Source: Myxococcales bacterium
Lineage (GTDB): Bacteria > Myxococcota > Polyangia > HGW-17 > SLPX01
Direction: 5' to 3'
DNA: 22,399 nucleotides
Assembly: GCA_007131745.1 (NCBI GenBank)
Contig: SLPX01000003.1
Location: 1 to 22,399, forward strand
This document shows, in pieces, positions 16,140-22,399 of this stretch (within the stretch, counting starts at the first letter, position 1; every line of letters begins with the position of its first letter). The position numbers and the translations under genes are program-made. The notes under the pieces are model-generated. The model was given only the letters and a program-made list of their open reading frames with translations, was not told where the DNA came from and searched no databases.

Positions 16140-17102
16140 GTGAAAAAGCGCGCAAAACGAAACAAAACCCTCACCTGCTCCGTGCAGCAAATGGAAGATC
16201 TCAGCCGCGAGCTTGTGTCCATAGGACCAGACACAACACTCCGTCCACTTGAGAACGCTATTGTTTGCGGGGATATTTTCAAAGTCGGCCCACTTTTGCC
16301 CAAACATTTCGTGGATCTCCTTGTTCTCGATCCACCGTACAACCTGTCGAAAAACTACAACGGTCAAATATTCAAGGAAAAGGAGCAATCCCTGTACCAA
16401 GAGTGGTTTGCCTCTTTGATAAGAACAGTCAAACCTATCCTGAAATCCACTTCTTCGATCTACGTTTGTTCCGACTGGAGAACTTCAGTGTTGATTGCCC
16501 AAGTGCTCCAAAGCGAGTTCCTAATTCAAAACCGAATTACATGGGAGAGAGAAAAAGGCAGAGGAGCAAAGGCGAACTGGAAAAACAATACCGAGGACAT
16601 ATGGTTTTGCACGGTATCGCAACAGTACACGTTCAATGTGGACGCCGTAAAACTGAAACGAATGGTTATCGCCCCATACAAAACAAAAGACGGAAAACCC
16701 AAGGATTGGGAAGAAGAAAAAGAGGGCAACTTCAGGCTGACACACCCATCCAACATCTGGACGGACATTTCCATACCGTTTTGGTCAATGCCTGAAAACA
16801 CCGATCACCCCACGCAAAAGCCGGAGAAACTCATCGCAAAACTCGTTCTTGCGAGCTCCAACCCGGGAGACATGGTATTCGACCCTTTCCTGGGCAGCGG
16901 AACCACCGCAGTGACAGCGAAGAAGCTGGGACGAAGGTTTCTCGGGGTGGAAAAAAACCGGGAATACTGCTGTTGGGCGCTCAAGCGTTTGAGCGATGCT
17001 GAAAAAGATCCTTCCATACAGGGCTATACGGATCGTGTTTTCTGGGAACGAAATACTCTGATTCATCAACAAAAAACAAAGGACCAAAATCCGCAGCGAT
17101 AG
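16140..17102 (+). CDS. DNA adenine/cytosine-N4 methyltransferase, beta class, solitary
   Basis: The 320-residue amino-methyltransferase has the catalytic DPPY at residues 64-67 preceding the AdoMet-binding DPFLGSGTT (248-256), the order of the beta class. HPTQKP (223-228) and the segment NNTEDIWFCTVSQQYTFNVDAV (149-170) resemble the RsrI-like group of N6-adenine enzymes. It transfers a methyl group from AdoMet to a base in double-stranded DNA; the target site cannot be predicted. No endonuclease or specificity gene is next to it, so it may be a regulatory orphan or the remnant of a restriction system. The start is a GTG with only a weak GAAG upstream; a later ATG at 16191 would cut the N-terminus. 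A clear terminator follows the gene. Confidence 0.9.
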   Translation: MKKRAKRNKTLTCSVQQMEDLSRELVSIGPDTTLRPLENAIVCGDIFKVGPLLPKHFVDLLVLDPPYNLSKNYNGQIFKEKEQSLYQEWFASLIRTVKPILKSTSSIYVCSDWRTSVLIAQVLQSEFLIQNRITWEREKGRGAKANWKNNTEDIWFCTVSQQYTFNVDAVKLKRMVIAPYKTKDGKPKDWEEEKEGNFRLTHPSNIWTDISIPFWSMPENTDHPTQKPEKLIAKLVLASSNPGDMVFDPFLGSGTTAVTAKKLGRRFLGVEKNREYCCWALKRLSDAEKDPSIQGYTDRVFWERNTLIHQQKTKDQNPQR

Positions 17103-17122
17103 CAATTCTGAATTCGAGCCCG

Positions 17123-17147
17123 GCTTGAAACACTTCAAGCTTTTTTT
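17123..17147 (+). terminator. Intrinsic terminator of the methyltransferase gene
   Basis: A perfect seven-pair stem GCTTGAA / TTCAAGC around the loop ACAC is followed directly by seven T. It lies 20 bases after the methyltransferase stop and overlaps the last codons and stop of the convergent N-acetyltransferase gene. Confidence 0.85.
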
Positions 17148-17956
17148 CCGGAATTCCTGCGAATCTTTCTTACAAGCTCCAACGCCTCTTCCGACAGGTC
17201 CGGTGAAATCCCGAAATACTCTCTCAAAGCCTCCACATGCCGGGCCCTGATGTTTTCATTGCTTTTCTCACCGCCGGCGTTCCGCCGCACGCGATGGCCG
17301 TGTACGTACATGTAGCCGCCGGCAACTAAGCGAGTCAGGTGGATGTTGTTCATCATCACCCAGTCAAATGATTCAGCCCATAAGGCCATGAATGAGGAAA
17401 TCGACATCGGCTCATCCTTGAAGACGTACCTCTGTTTTCCTCCGGCATGAAGAACGAAACCTTCTTTGGAGGGAACCAACTCCACCCTGCCCGTCTCCAT
17501 GTCACACGCGGACACCCCTTCCGAATTCAACCTCACGGGCACATTCACAAGATACCCCGGATCCAGAAGAAACTTCTCTTCTCCAACCACGGCCACAAGG
17601 CCGCAATGCATCGCACTGCCTGTGCGCATTCGGGAAAGCACCGGATACGAAGAAATGCCCAAAACATCCAAGGCGGATCCAAAAAGACAACTAAGAGAAA
17701 AACAAGTCCCGCCGGCACCCTTTTCCACGTGCTCGGTAAAAACATCTCCTGGCAACCTGAACCGGTCCGGCCCGGGTTGTCGGGTATGCTTGCGAATCAG
17801 TTTGCTCAGGTTTTCATACGGCAGGCGGGAAAAAACCCGGGCCGTTTCCACAAGCAGTTCATCTCCCTCCAGCGATGTATCCACACCGTAAAACTCCAAC
17901 AATTCCGCCGCCGCTTTCCAGTGGATGGGATCTTTCGCCGCCAGCTTCCAGTCCAT
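17135..17956 (-). CDS. Arylamine N-acetyltransferase-like protein
   Basis: The 273-residue protein has the normal length for the NAT family. LPYENLSKL (45-53) matches the conserved PFENLS. The catalytic triad is visible as Cys85 in GGTCFSLS, His117 in SAMHCGLV and Asp132 in LLDPGY, with the usual His-Asp spacing of 15. Family members transfer acetyl or other acyl groups from CoA to amines, or close amide bonds in natural-product pathways. The residues around Cys (GGTCFSLS rather than GGRCYELN) are divergent, so the substrate is uncertain. The ATG at 17956 follows AGGAGA at six bases. The frame is open to 18160, but that extension is not family-like and runs across the Tad promoter on the other strand. 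The gene stands alone. Confidence 0.87.
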   Translation of the reverse strand: MDWKLAAKDPIHWKAAAELLEFYGVDTSLEGDELLVETARVFSRLPYENLSKLIRKHTRQPGPDRFRLPGDVFTEHVEKGAGGTCFSLSCLFGSALDVLGISSYPVLSRMRTGSAMHCGLVAVVGEEKFLLDPGYLVNVPVRLNSEGVSACDMETGRVELVPSKEGFVLHAGGKQRYVFKDEPMSISSFMALWAESFDWVMMNNIHLTRLVAGGYMYVHGHRVRRNAGGEKSNENIRARHVEALREYFGISPDLSEEALELVRKIRRNSGKKA

Positions 17957-18144
17957 TACATCTCCTGTTTCCAACACCGGTCCAATTTCAAAGTCGGACA
18001 GCCTTTTGATGATCAGAACCCGGTAACAAAACATGAGCATAGCAAACCATCGCAACGAGTTCCAGCGCCGTAGACTATCGATTGTCCGGGAGATATGGAA
18101 GTGCCAAGAAGCGCTCAAATCGCAACGCTGGTGTTTCAACACGT

Positions 18145-18174
18145 TTGACAGTGAAAACATTTGACATGTATACT
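18145..18174 (+). promoter_or_regulatory. Sigma70-type promoter of the cpaB-tadBC-FHA operon
   Basis: A perfect -35 box TTGACA (18145-18150), an 18-base spacer and TATACT (18169-18174) as -10 box lie about 100 bases upstream of cpaB. A second TTGACA at 18161-18166 is out of register with any good -10. Transcription would begin near 18181, which rules out the longer cpaB reading frame starting at 18082. Confidence 0.75.
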
Positions 18175-18273
18175 ATATCACGATTTACGGAATCGTTTTT
18201 CGACCCGGCGAACGGGTTGGTATACGGTAGGTTTAAATATGGACATGATCCACATCAAGGCAGGAATCAACCT

Positions 18274-19101
18274 ATGCTAAGAGGCAAACTTCCCGTGATT
18301 ATATCATTGATCATGGGCGCAGTGGCCGTGGCCGGCGGTTACACCGTTATCAGGATGCAGGTCAGAGAAAAAACCGCAGGCTGGGAACTGGAACCGGTTG
18401 TCGCGGCTTCGGCCGATATTGAATCAGGAACCATCTTGACCCAGGACTTACTGACCGAGATAAAGGTTCCAAGACGTTTTGCGTTCGAGTCCGTCGTCAA
18501 ACCCAACGAGATAGAAGCTATCAAGGGCCAGGAGGTAGTGGGCAACATAAAGCAGGGAGAACCCATCCACTGGTACCAACTCAGGGGAAACATGGAGACG
18601 GACAGTCTTTCAAGGGCTGTGCGAAAAAAGGGCCGGGCCATCACTATCAGCGTGACCGAGCGTTCTTCGGTCGGCGGAATGATTCGTCCGGCGGATCATG
18701 TAGATGTCCTGGGTGTTTTCCGGGATCCCAACACGAACCACATGATAGCAGTCACATTGCTGCAAAACATCATCGTGCTGGCAACAGGACAAATGAGGGC
18801 GAACATGCTCACCACGACCATGCAGGGAAGCGCCGGCACTTACAACACCATAACAATGCAGGTTCTTCCGGAAGAAGCCGAAATCGTGGTGCTCGCCCAG
18901 GACCTCGGCAATCTTTATCTCACCCTGCGAAACGCCGAAGACACCGAGCTGTACGAAGAACGAGCTCGAACGACTATTGATACATTGATCACGGGTGAAA
19001 GAGTCAAAGAATTACACGAGAGGCGAATGAGGAGCATTCAGCGCTTGAAAATCATCCGCGGGCTGGGCCAACAAGCTCCGATGCCCTATCAGTTCGAGTA
19101 G
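18274..19101 (+). CDS. cpaB: Flp pilus assembly protein CpaB/RcpC
   Basis: The 275-residue protein has one N-terminal membrane helix (about 7-27), a SAF domain (about 40-100, starting EPVVAASADIESGTILTQDLL) and the CpaB/RcpC domain (about 117-230, with GRAITISVTERSSVGGMIRPADHVDVLGVF). CpaB is a periplasmic, inner-membrane-anchored part of the Tad/Flp pilus machine, thought to link the assembly platform to the outer-membrane secretin. The ATG at 18274 has CAGGA nine bases upstream and fits the family start. The frame is open to 18082, but that extension contains the promoter. It is the first gene of the cluster. In most Tad loci the secretin gene (cpaC) comes next; here tadB follows after 59 bases. 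Confidence 0.92.
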   Translation: MLRGKLPVIISLIMGAVAVAGGYTVIRMQVREKTAGWELEPVVAASADIESGTILTQDLLTEIKVPRRFAFESVVKPNEIEAIKGQEVVGNIKQGEPIHWYQLRGNMETDSLSRAVRKKGRAITISVTERSSVGGMIRPADHVDVLGVFRDPNTNHMIAVTLLQNIIVLATGQMRANMLTTTMQGSAGTYNTITMQVLPEEAEIVVLAQDLGNLYLTLRNAEDTELYEERARTTIDTLITGERVKELHERRMRSIQRLKIIRGLGQQAPMPYQFE

Positions 19102-19160
19102 AACTCAAGACGACTGGAATCGTGCTGCAGCTAATTCTCAAGGTGAAAGGCAGGTAAACT

Positions 19161-20003
19161 TTGCTGGGCATTGTATTGCTGATGAGCTTCATTTCCGCTT
19201 TCGTACTGGTGCTCATCATTTTCAGCGTCGTCAACAGGGGTCTCGAGGAATACGAAGACAGGTACGCTGTCAAAGGCGCCCAAAACCTCGAAAACATGTT
19301 CCTTTTCATCACCACCCGCCAACTCGTGGTTTTGACCCTCGCGATATCTTCGGTGTTCCTCCTTATGGGTCTTATTCTGGCGAACATTTACGTTGGTGGG
19401 ATTTTCGCTGCGCTCGGCTTTTTCTTCCCATTCGTGGGGATTCGTTATCTCAAAAAGAAACGCATACAGAAGTTCAACAGACAACTTGTAGACGCTTTGA
19501 CACAGATGTCGGCCGCTTTCAAGGCGGGGCTCACCCTGCCTCAGGCAGCTGACAACATAGCCAAGGAAATTCCAGCTCCCCTGGGCCAGGAATTTTCCCT
19601 TTTGGTAAAAGAAATCAAGCTGGGCATTCCGATTGACGAGGCATTAACCAACATGGCGGCCAGGGTCGGCTCCGAAGACCTGGATCTCGTCGTCACGTCC
19701 ACGAACATAGCCCGGCAACTAGGCGGCAACATGGCGGAAATGTACGACATCATATCAGCCACGATCCGCGAACGTTTCCGGCTGGAAGGCCGAATCCGCG
19801 CACTTACGGCGCAGGGCAAAATGCAAGGTTGGGTCGTTGCCTTGATGCCTTTGGCTTTGGGCGCTTTTCTTTACTACTACAGGCCGGACCTCATGATCCC
19901 GATGTTGCAGTCCAATTTCGGAAAACTCCTGGTATTGGCAATCATAGTAATGGAAGTTTTGGGAATGCTTTTGATTCGTAGAATAGTAAACATCGACGTA
20001 TAG
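19161..20003 (+). CDS. tadB: Tad pilus inner-membrane platform protein TadB (T2SSF)
   Basis: The 280-residue protein has N-terminal membrane helices (about 3-24, 56-74 and 77-93), a cytoplasmic T2SSF domain (about 107-235, with LVDALTQMSAAFKAGLTLPQA and EIKLGIPIDEALTNMAARV) and two C-terminal helices. TadB and TadC together form the inner-membrane platform on which the ATPase TadA extrudes pilins. The start is a TTG with CAGG six bases upstream. An in-frame TAA two codons earlier prevents an upstream start, and the next ATG (19182) has no ribosome-binding site. It is followed by tadC after 15 bases. Assignment to TadB rather than TadC rests on order and length. Confidence 0.9.
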   Translation: MLGIVLLMSFISAFVLVLIIFSVVNRGLEEYEDRYAVKGAQNLENMFLFITTRQLVVLTLAISSVFLLMGLILANIYVGGIFAALGFFFPFVGIRYLKKKRIQKFNRQLVDALTQMSAAFKAGLTLPQAADNIAKEIPAPLGQEFSLLVKEIKLGIPIDEALTNMAARVGSEDLDLVVTSTNIARQLGGNMAEMYDIISATIRERFRLEGRIRALTAQGKMQGWVVALMPLALGAFLYYYRPDLMIPMLQSNFGKLLVLAIIVMEVLGMLLIRRIVNIDV

Positions 20004-20018
20004 GATGTGCCGGATCCA

Positions 20019-20855
20019 ATGAGTAATCTGCTTTTCTATACGGTTCTGGTCTTCACCGGAATTGCCGCTTTTCTTTTCGTGCTGGCAATGTATCCGCAAT
20101 CCATCGCTGGAAGAGGAGGAATGGGACCAAGGGGGAGAGGGTTGTTTGTAAGCCGGTTGGGCGGTCTCAACAGCGTTCTCGTGTCAAAGAGTTTTCGTGC
20201 AAAAATGATGCGCCGCTTTGTGACCATGGGGAATCCTAATCTTTCAGTTGAAAACTTCATCGCTTACCAGGAACTCTGCGCCGTGTTGTTCGGCGTTCTT
20301 GGATTGCTTCTACTGAACCTGCTGAACAAACCCCTTATCTGGTCGATTCTTTTTTTCGTGTTCGGTTTCCTGGTTCCACTGATCTGGCTCCGGGACCAGA
20401 TAAAGAAGAGGCATCACAAAATAGCCAGGGCACTGCCCTATTCGATAGACCTGTTGACCCTCTCGGTAGAAGCCGGTTTGGATTTTCAGGCGGCGATCGC
20501 CAAAGTCGTTGAAAAGGGGCAATCGGGTCCTCTGCGTGAAGAACTAGGCATCATGCTCGGAGAAATCCGCCTGGGCAAAACAAGGGAACAGGCATTGAGG
20601 AACCTGGGAGATCGAGTCAGGCTGCCCCAGCTTTCATCGTTCGTCTCTAATCTCATCCAGGCAGACCGCATGGGAACCAGCCTGGGAAAAGTTCTTCGAA
20701 TCCAATCAACTCAAATGCGGATAGAAAGGACCCAACGTGCGGAAAAACTTGCAAATGAAGCCCCCGTAAAAATGCTGTTTCCTCTTGTGCTTTGCATATT
20801 TCCCACTGTCTTCCTGATTCTTTTCGGACCCATTATCTACCGGTTGATGGGTTGA
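20019..20855 (+). CDS. tadC: Tad pilus inner-membrane platform protein TadC (T2SSF)
   Basis: The 278-residue protein has an N-terminal helix, two central helices around the segment CAVLFGVLGLLLLNLL, the T2SSF domain (ALPYSIDLLTLSVEAGLDFQAAI, then EIRLGKTREQALRNLGDRV) and a C-terminal helix pair. PYSIDLLTLSVEAGL is typical of TadC. It is the partner of TadB in the pilus assembly platform. The ATG at 20019, with CGGA four bases upstream, is preferred. A GTG four codons earlier (20007) is also open, but its AGGA lies only one base away. Genes are tightly packed, so it is surely co-transcribed with tadB and probably with the FHA gene 38 bases downstream. Confidence 0.91.
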   Translation: MSNLLFYTVLVFTGIAAFLFVLAMYPQSIAGRGGMGPRGRGLFVSRLGGLNSVLVSKSFRAKMMRRFVTMGNPNLSVENFIAYQELCAVLFGVLGLLLLNLLNKPLIWSILFFVFGFLVPLIWLRDQIKKRHHKIARALPYSIDLLTLSVEAGLDFQAAIAKVVEKGQSGPLREELGIMLGEIRLGKTREQALRNLGDRVRLPQLSSFVSNLIQADRMGTSLGKVLRIQSTQMRIERTQRAEKLANEAPVKMLFPLVLCIFPTVFLILFGPIIYRLMG

Positions 20856-20881
20856 ACCTGAAAGAAGATCGGCACAACGCC

Positions 20882-20896
20882 GGGAGGTAGTACTTG
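20882..20896 (+). promoter_or_regulatory. Strong ribosome-binding site fixing the TTG start of the FHA gene
   Basis: GGGAGG (20882-20887) lies six bases before TTG at 20894. The match and spacing are near ideal, which supports the rare start codon and so an N-terminus that reads MSRTRS. Confidence 0.8.
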
Positions 20897-22396
20897 TCGA
20901 GAACACGCAGCGCGAATCGGCACTCGAAACGCTCAACAAGAAAAAAAGACAAGCCTAAAGGGTTCATTCTCTCCATAGTGGACGGGCGGATGGAGGGGAA
21001 GGAATACCATTTCGAAAACACGGCGACTCTCGGGCGAATTGAAGAATGCGAGGTCACGATAATTGATCCTGGAATTTCCCGAGAGCACGCCAGGGTAACA
21101 GGTCGAAGAGGTGTTTTCATAGTTGAAGACCTCGGATCTTCCAACGGTACCCGTCTGAACGGCGAAACAATCAACGGTCCCGAGGTTCTGAGAGATGGTG
21201 ATTATATCACGGTGGGCGCGGTCAACATCATGTTTTCCAACCTTGAGATGGATAAGGCGGGAGAACCGACCGAGAAAATGCACCTATCGGAAAAACAAGC
21301 CGACAAGTTGGATCACTCCAGGGAATTCGATTTAGGGAATCTTCCCACCCTGAAAGAGTTTTTCACTCCGCTTAGAATCATCGTAACCGCTCTGTTTCTC
21401 TTTATGCTCGGCTTCCTGCCGATATTGACGCGGCGGTTTTTGGAATTGGGCGTGGCATTGCTTCTTCTTGCTTGCATAGGCGGTCTCGTCGTAGTCAAAC
21501 TGAGAAATGTACTCAGCTTGATTCTTCGCAAAACCTCGGTATTCGCCGGCGTGTTGTTCGGTATCGTTTTCATCGCAGCGGGAACCGGCAAATTGTTTCC
21601 TTCGGCCGTGGAAGCCCAAGAACAGCAAGAATGGTCGGAACACCCGATCGATTACGCGGAGTATGAACAGTCGGGCGGATACGACAACTGGGCGCTCGGC
21701 TACCAAGAAGTTTCAAGGTATTATGGCGACGTCAACTACCGGGACAAGATCATTTTCAGATACTACAAATCGCCTCAGCGTCAAAGAATAACGTTGGAAT
21801 ACGCTGCTTGTGGAATAAGCGAAGGTGAAGCAGCCATTTTTCTCAACGATAAAAAACTGGATTATATCCCGGTGGCAGAGACCTGCCGTTATGATCTATC
21901 CATCGTACTTCCTCCTGAAAAGCTGAAAACAGGTGAAAACTACGTTGTTTTCGACAACCTGAGAAATGACAGGAACGGAACCGAAACCTGGCTTATTTCA
22001 TACGTAAAATTCCGCGAAGAGGCGATTCCCAAGGCCGACCCTGTGCAAGCCGAACAGAATTTCCGCCTAGGCATGAGATTATACGACGATCGACAAGTAG
22101 ACCCCAGAAACCGCCAGAGGGCGATTACTCATTTTCGCCTGGCAAGGGATTACCTCGAAATGATCGAAAAAAAGCCGCATCTCTATGGAGAAGCTACCCG
22201 GATGATCCGAACAATAGACAAACAACTCCAGCGCATTTTTCAAAACGGTATGTTCGAGGCCCAAAGACAAACGAATTTCGGAAAGTATGAAGAAGCTGCT
22301 AACATCCTAAGAAAAACCATGAGCTATTTCGACGCGGACAAAAAAGATCCCCGTTTTCTCCAGTTGCAATCAGCGTTAAACCAACTTTCCGGCTGA
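20894..22396 (+). CDS. FHA-domain transmembrane protein of the Tad cluster
   Basis: The 500-residue protein has four parts. A very basic N-terminus (1-21) precedes a forkhead-associated domain (about 22-117) with all key motifs: LGR at 46-48, SREHA at 62-66 and SSNGTRLNG at 82-90. Such domains bind phosphothreonine. Three hydrophobic helices follow (about 159-178, 183-203 and 214-231). A beta-rich segment (about 282-372, with LNDKKLDY and LPPEKLKTGENYVVFDN) looks like a galactose-binding-type sandwich, and a helical, TPR-like tail (380-500) ends the protein. With three helices, the FHA domain would be inside and the C-terminal half outside the inner membrane. It is probably co-transcribed with tadC. 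The role could be signalling to the pilus platform; the exact function is not known. The reading frame is complete. Confidence 0.85.
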   Translation: MSRTRSANRHSKRSTRKKDKPKGFILSIVDGRMEGKEYHFENTATLGRIEECEVTIIDPGISREHARVTGRRGVFIVEDLGSSNGTRLNGETINGPEVLRDGDYITVGAVNIMFSNLEMDKAGEPTEKMHLSEKQADKLDHSREFDLGNLPTLKEFFTPLRIIVTALFLFMLGFLPILTRRFLELGVALLLLACIGGLVVVKLRNVLSLILRKTSVFAGVLFGIVFIAAGTGKLFPSAVEAQEQQEWSEHPIDYAEYEQSGGYDNWALGYQEVSRYYGDVNYRDKIIFRYYKSPQRQRITLEYAACGISEGEAAIFLNDKKLDYIPVAETCRYDLSIVLPPEKLKTGENYVVFDNLRNDRNGTETWLISYVKFREEAIPKADPVQAEQNFRLGMRLYDDRQVDPRNRQRAITHFRLARDYLEMIEKKPHLYGEATRMIRTIDKQLQRIFQNGMFEAQRQTNFGKYEEAANILRKTMSYFDADKKDPRFLQLQSALNQLSG

Positions 22397-22399
22397 ACA

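Noticed and set aside
16140..18160. Methyltransferase plus N-acetyltransferase as a defence module
   Set aside because: The genes are convergent, separated by a terminator, and the second has a normal NAT triad; nothing links them functionally.

Overview
The window looks like chromosomal DNA of a Gram-negative, probably anaerobic bacterium. The combination of a DUF4416 protein, a MoxR/DUF58/vWA operon, a Tad-type pilus cluster with an FHA protein, and paired PaaK-like ligases behind a sodium/carboxylate symporter is reminiscent of Desulfobacterota, Myxococcota and neighbouring lineages. That placement is an inference from gene content; no rRNA or marker gene here fixes it. Base composition looks even, and no rRNA, tRNA, CRISPR array, transposase or integrase was found.

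Layout. (1) 1-7304, minus strand: a MoxR/Bat-type operon read from high to low coordinates. It encodes a membrane coiled-coil DUF4175-like protein, a MoxR AAA+ ATPase, a DUF58 protein, a large BatA-like vWA membrane protein, and a second vWA membrane protein cut off by the window edge. The ATPase probably remodels or activates membrane vWA complexes. (2) 7501-8745, minus: a lone AAA_14/DUF4143-type ATPase. Around its start lie three copies of a 24-base direct repeat, and further upstream a 119-base imperfect inverted repeat. (3) 9208-14215, plus: a four-gene transport-and-activation operon with a small symporter subunit, an SSS-family symporter and two PaaK-like adenylate-forming enzymes that overlap by four bases. 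It probably imports a carboxylic acid and activates it to its CoA thioester. (4) 14223-15993, minus: gpsA and a DUF4416 gene. (5) 16140-17102, plus: a solitary beta-class DNA methyltransferase ending in a clear intrinsic terminator, convergent with an arylamine N-acetyltransferase-like gene (17135-17956, minus). (6) 18145-22396, plus: a sigma70-type promoter followed by cpaB, tadB, tadC and a membrane FHA protein. This is a Tad/Flp-pilus assembly cluster in which the secretin, TadZ and ATPase genes are absent from their usual place.

Several starts differ from the longest open frame because ribosome-binding sites, promoter position or family length favour an internal codon. The most important cases are the N-acetyltransferase (17956), cpaB (18274), the small symporter subunit (9208) and the BatA-like protein (3187). 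The most noteworthy items are the two repeat structures at 8667-9164, the FHA protein that may join a cytoplasmic phospho-reader to an external beta domain, the compact Tad cluster, the paired ligases, and a highly charged insertion inside the BatA-like vWA domain.
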